Shown here piece after piece: positions 1-9,470 of a stretch of 12,567 nucleotides of DNA. The DNA lies in the NCBI GenBank assembly GCA_947630525.1, contig CANRHW010000025.1, forward strand, positions 1 through 12,567. The letters run 5' to 3'. Below the pieces are notes generated by a model. It saw nothing but the letters and a program-made list of their open reading frames with translations, ran no database searches and had not been told where the DNA came from. Each line of letters begins with the position of its first letter. Position 1 is the first letter of the stretch. Both the position numbers and the translations under genes were made by a program. The stretch comes from an uncultured Clostridia bacterium. GTDB lineage: Bacteria; Bacillota; Clostridia; UMGS1883.

Positions 1-73
1 CAAAGCTTGTCTTTGCTCCGACGCTTTTTTCTTGCGAAAAAATGTCGTCGCACGAAAGCTTGCTCCTCCTTAT

Positions 74-102
74 CCCCGCAAACAACTGCGTTGTTTGCGG
101 GG
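74..102. repeat. Perfect hairpin of repeat unit 1
   Basis: A 13-bp perfect inverted repeat: CCCCGCAAACAAC (74-86), loop TGC, GTTGTTTGCGGGG (90-102). It is followed by GGCCCCGG and not by a T-run, so it does not look like an intrinsic terminator on the plus strand. The matching hairpin at 190-218 has changed one A-T pair to G-C on both arms. Confidence 0.85.
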
Positions 103-132
103 GCCCCGGTTTATTCGCAAGCGTTGCATCGC

Positions 133-163
133 TTGTTCCGATTTTTTATAAAAATCGGAACAA
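133..163. repeat. Long A/T-rich hairpin of repeat unit 2
   Basis: A 14-bp perfect inverted repeat: TTGTTCCGATTTTT (133-146), loop TAT, AAAAATCGGAACAA (150-163). It overlaps the right arm of the smaller palindrome at 118-135, so the two folds compete. The equivalent position in unit 1 (19-47) holds an imperfect palindrome, CGAC..TTTTTT facing AAAAAA.GTCG, with different sequence but similar design. Confidence 0.8.
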
Positions 164-189
164 TGGCTCGCGCCGCTGTTCCTCCTTAT

Positions 190-218
190 CCCCACAGACA
201 ACTGCGTTGTCTGCGGGG
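190..218. repeat. GC-rich hairpin of repeat unit 2
   Basis: CCCCACAGACAAC (190-202), loop TGC, GTTGTCTGCGGGG (206-218). Twelve of 13 pairs form; the single mismatch is A194/C214. Relative to unit 1 the pair A81:T95 has become G197:C211, a compensated change. The pair G78:C98 has become the A/C mismatch. Confidence 0.8.
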
Positions 219-323
219 GCCCCGATTTGTCTGAACAAAGCTTGTCTTTGCTCCGACGCTTTTTTCTTTTGTGTGAAAAAATACAATCACAGAAAAAATA
301 TTATAAAAATCATAACAAACCCC

Positions 324-360
324 TTGACAAACCTTGACATTTGTGATAAATTAATATACT
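324..360 (+). promoter_or_regulatory. Probable rpoBC promoter with two overlapping -35 boxes
   Basis: TTGACA occurs twice, at 324-329 and 334-339. The first pairs with TAAATT (347-352) at a 17-nt spacer, helped by a TG extended -10 dinucleotide at 344-345. The second pairs with the better -10 box TATACT (355-360), but with a short 15-nt spacer. The 30 nt upstream (about 290-320) are almost all A and T, like an UP element. Transcription would start at about 360-368, leaving a leader of about 225 nt before rpoB. The start site is inferred from motifs only. Confidence 0.7.
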
Positions 361-442
361 GCCCTATACTGAGGTATTGTGCCCTTGGCGGTACGATCCG
401 GGGCGAAAAAGACAAACGCAACAGTTGCTATATTTTGCATTT

Positions 443-516
443 GCCCACATTCTATGGGCGGTGCGGCAATGGGGAACAATTCTATCCCCGGTGCAGGCAG
501 GGTGCATTCTACGCCC
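443..516 (+). repeat. Three tandem hairpins sharing an ATTCTA loop
   Basis: Unit 1: stem GCCCA (443-447) with TGGGC (455-459), loop CATTCTA. Unit 2: stem GGGGA (471-475) with TCCCC (485-489), loop ACAATTCTA. Unit 3: stem GGGTG (500-504) with CGCCC (512-516) including one G-U pair, loop CATTCTA. The stems differ in sequence, and the purine and pyrimidine sides swap between units 1 and 2, yet each arm is matched. The linkers are also similar: GGTGCGGCA after unit 1, GGTGCAGGCA after unit 2, GGCAGGCA after unit 3. Unit spacing is 28-29 nt. This points to a repeated RNA (or DNA) element in which loop and linker are conserved and the stem only has to pair. I do not recognise it as a named RNA family. 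Confidence 0.65.
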
Positions 517-577
517 GGCAGGCAGGTATGCTGACCGTTGCTCGTCACAAAACAGACAATGAAATTATTTACTTAAT

Positions 578-584
578 GAGGTGA
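578..584 (+). promoter_or_regulatory. Ribosome binding site that decides the rpoB start
   Basis: GAGGTGA is a 7-base match to the 16S anti-Shine-Dalgarno region and ends 5 nt before TTG at 590. The longer in-frame GTG at 581 lies inside this site and has no binding site of its own, so TTG590 is preferred. Confidence 0.7.
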
Positions 585-589
585 TTTTA

Positions 590-3500
590 TTGAAGCTGAC
601 CAAGTTAGAGGAGTCCGGACGTATCAAGGACGTCATGATGGGTAAAAACAAACGTAAAAGCTTTGCCCGCATAGACGAAGTTCTGGAAATGCCAAACCTT
701 ATCGACCTTCAAAAATCCTCCTATCGGTGGTTTATTGAAGAAGGTCTTAAAGAGGTGTTCCGGGACGTTTCGCCCATCACGGACTACACCGGCAATCTGA
801 TATTGGAATTTACGGATTACCGGCTGGACGAGCATCCCAAGTACAGCATCGACGAGTGCAAAGAGCGCGACACTAACTATGCCGCGCCTCTCAGAGTGCG
901 GGTGCGGCTTATCAATCAGGAGACCGGCGAGATAAAGGAGCAGGAAATCTTTATGGGCGACTTTCCGCTCATGACGGATCAGGGCACCTTTGTTATCAAC
1001 GGCGCGGAGCGTGTTATCGTAACTCAGCTCGTGCGTTCGCCCGGCATATATTATGAACAGAAGTTTGATAAGGACGGCAAAAAGCTCATCAACGCCACCG
1101 TTATCCCCAACCGCGGCGCGTGGCTGGAGTATGAGACAGACAGTAACGACATCTGCTATGTCCGCATTGACCGAAACCGCAAAATACCCGTTACGGTTCT
1201 CATCAAGGCCCTTGGCCTTGAAACCGATCCCGAAATTATTGACCTTTTTGGCGACGACGACAAGATACTTGCCACCCTTTCCAAGGACGCCGCTACCGAT
1301 AATAAGGAAAAGGCCCTGTTTGAAATATACGGCAAGCTTCGTCCCGGCGAACCGCCGACATATGACAGCGCCAACAGCCTGCTGATGAATTTGTTCTTTG
1401 ACGCCAAGCGCTACGACCTGGCGAAGGTTGGCCGTTACAAGTATAATAAAAAGCTGGCCATTGCCGCCAGGATTGCCGGCTTTGTTGCCGGTGAGACCGT
1501 TGCGGACCCCAACAGCGGCGAGATACTTGTTGAGGCCGGCGCTAAAATAACCAAGGAAATAGCCCAGGCTATCGAGGACAGGGGCATAAATAAGGTCATT
1601 GTGGATACCGGCGAAAAGAAAGTGACCGTATTTTCAAATAATATGGTAGACCCCGTGAAGTATGCGGGCATAGACCTTTACAGCGTCACCCATGAAAAGG
1701 TGTGCAAGTCCGTGCTGGACAGCATACTTGAAGAGTGCGGCGGCGATCTTGACGAGGCGCTCCGCATGGCGGACGACCGCCTTGAAGAGCTGGTTCCCAA
1801 GCACATAATCGTAGACGATATTTTTGCCTCTATCAATTACTGCCTTAACCTTGCCCACGGTATAGGCACCGATGATGACATCGACCATTTGGGCAACCGC
1901 CGTCTGCGCAGCGTCGGCGAGCTTTTACAAAATCAGTTCCGCATAGGTATTTCCCGCATGGACAGGGGCGTACGCGAGAGGATGAGTATACAGGAGTTAG
2001 ATATCGTAACTCCTCAGTCTCTTATAAACATCCGCCCCGTGGTGGCGGCTATCAAGGAGTTCTTTGGTTCGTCGCAGCTCTCTCAGTTCATGGACCAGAA
2101 CAATCCCCTTGCCGAACTTACGCATAAGCGCAGGCTTTCCGCCCTGGGCCCCGGCGGCCTTTCAAGAGAAAGGGCGGGCTTCCAGGTTCGCGACGTGCAC
2201 TATACCCATTACGGACGTATGTGCCCCATCGAGTCGCCCGAAGGCCCGAACATTGGCCTTATCAGCTCTCTTTCCACTTATGCGAGGATAAATGAGTACG
2301 GCTTCATTGAGGCCCCGTATCGCAAGGTCATAAAGGGCAAGGGCATCGTTACCGACGAAATTGAATATATGACGGCGGACGTTGAGGATAATTATGTTGT
2401 CGCACAGGCAAACGAAGCCCTGGAGGAAACTCCCGATGGCAAGCGCTTTGCCCGCGCAAAGGTATCGGCCCGTTACAGGAGCGAGATACTTGAAGTACCC
2501 GCCGAAAACATTGACTATATGGACGTTTCTCCCAAGCAGGTTGTTTCCGTGGCCACGGCCATGATACCTTTCTTGGAGAATGATGACGCCAACCGCGCGC
2601 TGATGGGCTCGAATATGCAGCGTCAGGCCGTGCCCCTGCTAAAGCCTCAGTCTCCCATTATCGGTACAGGTATGGAGTACAAGGCCGCCAAGGATTCCGG
2701 CGTTGTTGTCGTTGCCAACGAGAGCGGCGTGGTCGACAAGGTCAGCGCCGATGAAATAGTTATCAAGGACGACCTGGGCGAACGCCATAACTATAAGCTT
2801 TTGAAGTTCATGCGCTCCAACCAGAGCAACTGCATCAACCAGCGCCCCATTGTTGACGCCGGTGACAGGGTTGAAAAGGGCGATATCATTGCCGACGGCC
2901 CCGCTACCGACAACGGCGAGATAGCCCTAGGCCGCAATGTGCTGATTGGCTTTATGACCTGGGAGGGCTACAATTACGAGGACGCCGTTCTCCTCAATGA
3001 GAACCTTGTCCGCGACGACGTATTTACCTCCGTTCACATTGAAAAGTATGAATCCGAATCACGCGACACAAAGCTGGGCCCCGAGGAGATAACCCGCGAT
3101 ATACCCAACGTGGGCGACGACGCTTTAAAGAACCTTGACGAGCGGGGTATAATCCGCATCGGCGCCGAGGTTCACCCCGGCGATATCCTTGTGGGCAAGG
3201 TCACTCCCAAGGGCGAGACCGATCTGACGCCCGAGGAACGGCTGCTCCGCGCGATATTTGGCGAAAAGGCCCGCGAGGTAAGGGATACCTCCCTCCACGT
3301 GCCCCACGGCGAGGCCGGTATCATTGTTGACGTCAAGGTGTTCACGCGTGAAAATAACGACGAGTTGCCTCCGGGAGTAAACGAGCTTGTCCGCATCTAT
3401 ATCGCTCAAAAGCGTAAAATAAGCGTGGGCGACAAGATGGCGGGCCGCCACGGCAACAAGGGCGTTGTGTCCCGCGTGCTGCCCGTGGAGGATATGCCCT

Positions 3501-4378
3501 TCCTGCCCGACGGACGTCCTTTGGACCTGGTGCTCAACCCTCTGGGCGTACCCAGCCGAATGAATATCGGTCAGGTGCTTGAAGTCCATCTGGGCATGGC
3601 CGCCAGCAAGCTTGGTTTTAAGGTGGCTACGCCTGTATTTGACGGCGCTAACGAAAAGGATATCATGGATCTCCTTGAGGAGGCCGGCGTTCGCAGAGAC
3701 GGCAAGACAGTTCTCTATGACGGCCGCACCGGCGAACCCTTTGACAACCCGGTTACCGTTGGTTATATGTATTTCCTTAAACTGCACCATCTTGTTGACG
3801 ACAAGATACACGCCCGCAGCACCGGCCCGTATTCTCTGGTCACCCAGCAGCCTCTAGGCGGCAAGGCCCAGTTCGGCGGCCAGCGCTTCGGCGAAATGGA
3901 GGTTTGGGCGCTGGAGGCTTACGGCGCGGCGTATCTGCTTCAGGAGATACTCACCGTCAAGTCTGACGATATCGTAGGCCGCGTAAAAACCTATGAGTCT
4001 ATCGTAAAGGGCGAAAACGTTCCCACTCCCGGCATACCCGAGTCTTTCAAGGTGCTCGTAAAGGAGCTCCAGGCGTTGGCTCTTGACGTAAACGTTCTCG
4101 ACAAAGACGGGAACGTTGTCGAGCTGAACACCGACGACGAGGACGACCCCAACATTGAAGCCTATCACGATGAGTTTAAGCAGATCAATGACGGTCTTGC
4201 CCCCGGTTACAGCGAGATAGACGCCGCCGAGGAGCTCATGCGCGAGCTGCTTGACGATAAGAAGAGCGACGAGGCCGACCCCGACGACGACGATTACGTC
4301 GACCTGAATTTGGAGGATTTCGAAGGGGACGATGACGACGGCTATGACGACGATAAAAATTACGATGAAGAAATTTAA
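590..4378 (+). CDS. rpoB: DNA-directed RNA polymerase subunit beta
   Basis: This is the beta subunit of RNA polymerase, which with beta-prime forms the catalytic cleft. From TTG590 it is 1262 residues. That is somewhat longer than many Firmicute beta subunits (about 1180-1240). The start is chosen from the GAGGTGA site; ATG635/638, with AAGGA in front, is an alternative. The rifampicin region (about residues 491-525) is fully conserved: Q499, D502, H512, R515 and S517 correspond to E. coli Q513, D516, H526, R529 and S531, so a rifampicin-sensitive sequence is predicted. NYEDA at 795-799 gives the E797/D798 pair. GDKMAGRHGNKG gives K949 and K957, and GGQRFGEMEVWALEAYGA marks the C-terminal clamp region. 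The C terminus is a very acidic tail: 23 of the last 41 residues are D or E. rpoC follows after 17 nt, indicating a shared transcript. Identity is certain; only the start codon is open. Confidence 0.98.
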   Translation: MKLTKLEESGRIKDVMMGKNKRKSFARIDEVLEMPNLIDLQKSSYRWFIEEGLKEVFRDVSPITDYTGNLILEFTDYRLDEHPKYSIDECKERDTNYAAPLRVRVRLINQETGEIKEQEIFMGDFPLMTDQGTFVINGAERVIVTQLVRSPGIYYEQKFDKDGKKLINATVIPNRGAWLEYETDSNDICYVRIDRNRKIPVTVLIKALGLETDPEIIDLFGDDDKILATLSKDAATDNKEKALFEIYGKLRPGEPPTYDSANSLLMNLFFDAKRYDLAKVGRYKYNKKLAIAARIAGFVAGETVADPNSGEILVEAGAKITKEIAQAIEDRGINKVIVDTGEKKVTVFSNNMVDPVKYAGIDLYSVTHEKVCKSVLDSILEECGGDLDEALRMADDRLEELVPKHIIVDDIFASINYCLNLAHGIGTDDDIDHLGNRRLRSVGELLQNQFRIGISRMDRGVRERMSIQELDIVTPQSLINIRPVVAAIKEFFGSSQLSQFMDQNNPLAELTHKRRLSALGPGGLSRERAGFQVRDVHYTHYGRMCPIESPEGPNIGLISSLSTYARINEYGFIEAPYRKVIKGKGIVTDEIEYMTADVEDNYVVAQANEALEETPDGKRFARAKVSARYRSEILEVPAENIDYMDVSPKQVVSVATAMIPFLENDDANRALMGSNMQRQAVPLLKPQSPIIGTGMEYKAAKDSGVVVVANESGVVDKVSADEIVIKDDLGERHNYKLLKFMRSNQSNCINQRPIVDAGDRVEKGDIIADGPATDNGEIALGRNVLIGFMTWEGYNYEDAVLLNENLVRDDVFTSVHIEKYESESRDTKLGPEEITRDIPNVGDDALKNLDERGIIRIGAEVHPGDILVGKVTPKGETDLTPEERLLRAIFGEKAREVRDTSLHVPHGEAGIIVDVKVFTRENNDELPPGVNELVRIYIAQKRKISVGDKMAGRHGNKGVVSRVLPVEDMPFLPDGRPLDLVLNPLGVPSRMNIGQVLEVHLGMAASKLGFKVATPVFDGANEKDIMDLLEEAGVRRDGKTVLYDGRTGEPFDNPVTVGYMYFLKLHHLVDDKIHARSTGPYSLVTQQPLGGKAQFGGQRFGEMEVWALEAYGAAYLLQEILTVKSDDIVGRVKTYESIVKGENVPTPGIPESFKVLVKELQALALDVNVLDKDGNVVELNTDDEDDPNIEAYHDEFKQINDGLAPGYSEIDAAEELMRELLDDKKSDEADPDDDDYVDLNLEDFEGDDDDGYDDDKNYDEEI

Positions 4379-4395
4379 AGGGAGGAATTGAAATT

Positions 4396-8301
<3,906 letters not shown>

Positions 8302-8303
8302 AT

Positions 8304-8332
8304 AAAAAGGGGACCGGCACGGTCCCCTTTTT
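8304..8332. terminator. Intrinsic terminator after rpoC, probably bidirectional
   Basis: AAAAAGGGGACC (8304-8315) pairs perfectly with GGTCCCCTTTTT (8321-8332) around the loop GGCAC. It begins 3 nt after the rpoC stop. On the plus strand the GC stem is followed by five T. On the minus strand it is followed by TTTTTATTTATT, so it can also stop transcripts coming from metF. Confidence 0.9.
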
Positions 8333-8374
8333 GATAGAACTTTTCCACATCGGACGGTTTTTGCTAAAAAAGCA

Positions 8375-8399
8375 GGTTGCGAAAACTTGCTTTGTAACC
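8375..8399. repeat. Small imperfect hairpin in the rpoC-metF gap
   Basis: GGTTGCGAA (8375-8383) pairs with TTTGTAACC (8391-8399), including two G-U pairs if read as plus-strand RNA, around a 7-nt loop. A shorter TGCT/AGCA stem (8362-8374) lies immediately upstream. No coding sequence is seen in this gap and the function is unknown. Confidence 0.45.
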
Positions 8400-8405
8400 T
8401 GGAGG

Positions 8406-8462
8406 CACGGGGCCGGTCGAAAAAATCGTGCAGAATGGACGATTTTTTTGACAGCCCCTGTG
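8406..8462 (-). terminator. Long two-part inverted repeat abutting the metF stop
   Basis: The inner stem AAAAAATCGT (8420-8429) with ACGATTTTTT (8439-8448) encloses a 9-nt loop. Outside it, GTC (8416-8418) pairs with GAC (8450-8452), GGGGC (8409-8413) with GCCCC (8454-8458), and CAC (8406-8408) with GTG (8460-8462), with small bulges. The structure ends one base before the metF stop codon. Read from metF, the inner hairpin ends in a T-run, so a 3'-end or terminator role is plausible. The GC stem lying outside the T-run is unlike a textbook terminator. Confidence 0.5.
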
Positions 8463-9329
8463 CTATAGCAGAGCGGAGATATTTTCCATGATTTTTGCGG
8501 CGATATGGGGCTTGTTCATAGTGTAAACGTGAATGCCGTCGGCGTCGTTGGATATCAGGTCCACCATCTGTTCAGTGGCGTAGGCTATGCCCGCTTGAAG
8601 CAGAGCGGGCGGGTCGCCTTGATATTTTTCCACCATTTTTGTGAACTTGGGCGTCAGCGAAGCCCCGGACAGGGCGCACATACGCTTGATCTGCGAAGCG
8701 TTTTGCACCGGCATTATTCCCGCCAAAATGGGAACGTTTATGCCCTTGGCGGCGCATTTGTCCCTAAAGCGGAAAAAGGCGGCGTTGTCAAAAAACAACT
8801 GGGTTATCAAAAAGTCGCAGCCGCAGTCCACCTTGTGGCGGAGATTGTTGAGGTCCGTTTCCATGTTCGGACATTCTATGTGCCCCTCGGGATAACAGGC
8901 CCCGCCTATGCAGAAGCCGCCCTTTTCCTTTAGCCGTGATATCAGATCGCAGGCATAGCGGAAGTGCTGCGGATTGGGGAAATCCTTGTCGTCCTCTGGG
9001 ATGTCGCCCCGCATCGCGAGAATATTTTCAATGCCCTTTTCTCTGAGCTTTGCGGATATGGCGTCTATTTCGTCCTTGGTGGAGGCTACGCAGGTCAGGT
9101 GGCTCAGCGCGGTTATTCCATGCTTGTCTTGTATCTCCGCCGAAATATCGGCGGTGTAAGCGCTGGTGCCGCCGCCGGCCCCGTATGTAACGCTTATAAA
9201 GTCGGGCCTGAGCTTCGCCAGCTCAGATACCGCTGCCTGTACGCCCTCAAACATTTCGGTCTTTTTTGGCGGGAACACTTCAAACGAGATATTCAATCCG
9301 CCGTTTTTTAAAATATCGCTTATGTACAT
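8463..9329 (-). CDS. metF: 5,10-methylenetetrahydrofolate reductase
   Basis: This is an FAD-dependent cytosolic TIM-barrel enzyme that reduces 5,10-methylene-THF to 5-methyl-THF, the methyl donor for methionine synthase. It has 288 residues, the usual size for the bacterial catalytic domain, and no regulatory extension. Family motifs appear in order: SFEVFPPK at 15-22 with E17 (E. coli E28), VTYGAGGG at 47-54, HLTC at 77-80, MRGD at 106-109 with D109 (E. coli D120), GGACYPEGH at 142-150, ITQLFFD at 175-181 with Q177 (E. coli Q183), and HVYTMNKP near the C terminus. The start ATG at 9329 is preceded by AAAGGAAG. It is divergent from metH and convergent with rpoC. No metV-like partner gene is present in the window, so a Wood-Ljungdahl-type complex is not supported here. 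Confidence 0.95.
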   Translation of the reverse strand: MYISDILKNGGLNISFEVFPPKKTEMFEGVQAAVSELAKLRPDFISVTYGAGGGTSAYTADISAEIQDKHGITALSHLTCVASTKDEIDAISAKLREKGIENILAMRGDIPEDDKDFPNPQHFRYACDLISRLKEKGGFCIGGACYPEGHIECPNMETDLNNLRHKVDCGCDFLITQLFFDNAAFFRFRDKCAAKGINVPILAGIMPVQNASQIKRMCALSGASLTPKFTKMVEKYQGDPPALLQAGIAYATEQMVDLISNDADGIHVYTMNKPHIAAKIMENISALL

Positions 9330-9361
9330 ATCAGTCTTCCTTTGGAGTAAATCTTATACAT

Positions 9362-9390
9362 ATTATACAATATTACTGGGAAAAAATCAA
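9362..9390 (-). promoter_or_regulatory. metF promoter
   Basis: Read on the minus strand, TTGATT (9390-9385) and TATAAT (9367-9362) are separated by exactly 17 nt. The start of metF lies about 32 nt further downstream. The leader is too short for a SAM or cobalamin riboswitch. Confidence 0.75.
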
Positions 9391-9409
9391 GCCCTTATAT
9401 AAATTTACA

Positions 9410-9438
9410 TTGACTTTTACCGCAAGATGGAATATAAT
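9410..9438 (+). promoter_or_regulatory. metH promoter
   Basis: TTGACT (9410-9415) and a perfect TATAAT (9433-9438) are separated by 17 nt. The predicted leader is about 26 nt, just long enough for the ribosome binding site AGGAG (9458-9462). Its -35 box lies only 19 bp from the metF -35 box, so a regulator bound between them could affect both genes. A TTATATAA palindrome (9395-9402) lies in that gap; its role is unknown. Confidence 0.8.
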
Positions 9439-9470
9439 TAAAATAACGGAAGAAGTCAGGAGTAACGTTT

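Larger units (their letters stand above)
1..283. repeat. Tandem array of palindromic modules, period about 117 bp, upstream of rpoB
   Basis: Two full units and a decaying third are visible. Positions 1-33 are repeated exactly at 236-268, an offset of 235. Positions 65-112 match 181-228 at 44 of 48 bases, an offset of 116. Each unit has the same order of parts: a small palindrome (CAAAG/CTTTG at 1-15 and 236-250; CAAGCG/CGCTTG at 118-135), a T-run facing an A-run (25-30 with 37-42; a long stem at 133-163), then a CCTCCTTATCCCC block opening a GC hairpin (74-102 and 190-218). The third copy keeps its small palindrome and T/A runs (260-265, 276-281) and then dissolves into A/T-rich sequence. No coding potential is convincing on either strand. 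The array may continue left of the window. I do not recognise it as a named repeat family. It could be a MITE/REP-type repeat or a structured RNA locus. Confidence 0.8.
361..589 (+). promoter_or_regulatory. rpoB 5' leader, structured, no gene seen
   Basis: This is the stretch between the predicted promoter and the rpoB start. It holds a short hairpin (ATAC/GTAT, 366-377), a possible stem GCCC/GGGC (381-384 with 401-404), and the three ATTCTA-loop hairpins at 443-516, listed separately. There is no T-run after any stem, so a classical terminator-type attenuator is not visible. Open frames crossing it have no ribosome binding site and no recognisable protein. A role in controlling rpoBC expression is inferred from position and structure. 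Confidence 0.45.

Noticed and set aside
74..218. Array hairpins as intrinsic terminators of an upstream gene
   Set aside because: The GC hairpins at 74-102 and 190-218 are followed by GGCCCCG and not by a T-run. The T-runs in the array lie inside A/T-rich palindromes.
1..283. CRISPR array
   Set aside because: The period is about 117 bp with internal palindromes and conserved 'spacers'. There are no 25-40 bp unique spacers and no cas genes.
351..548. 65-residue minus-strand open frame in the rpoB leader
   Set aside because: It reads through the same hairpin repeats, has no clear ribosome binding site and no recognisable protein family.
42..584. 180-residue open frame across the upstream region, including a repeated FYxRC-like pattern
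   Set aside because: It has no ribosome binding site, spans the tandem array and the predicted promoter, and its repeated peptide pattern is explained by the three nucleotide hairpin repeats.
2060..2170. Possible rifampicin-resistance substitutions in RpoB
   Set aside because: All the usual positions (Q499, D502, H512, R515, S517, L519) carry the sensitive-type residue.
3125..3811. 228-residue open frame antisense to rpoB
   Set aside because: Antisense to the conserved catalytic part of rpoB with no recognisable domain; explained by codon bias.
9439..9470. SAM or cobalamin riboswitch upstream of metH
   Set aside because: The predicted leader is only about 26 nt and the whole divergent gap is 141 bp with promoters occupying most of it.
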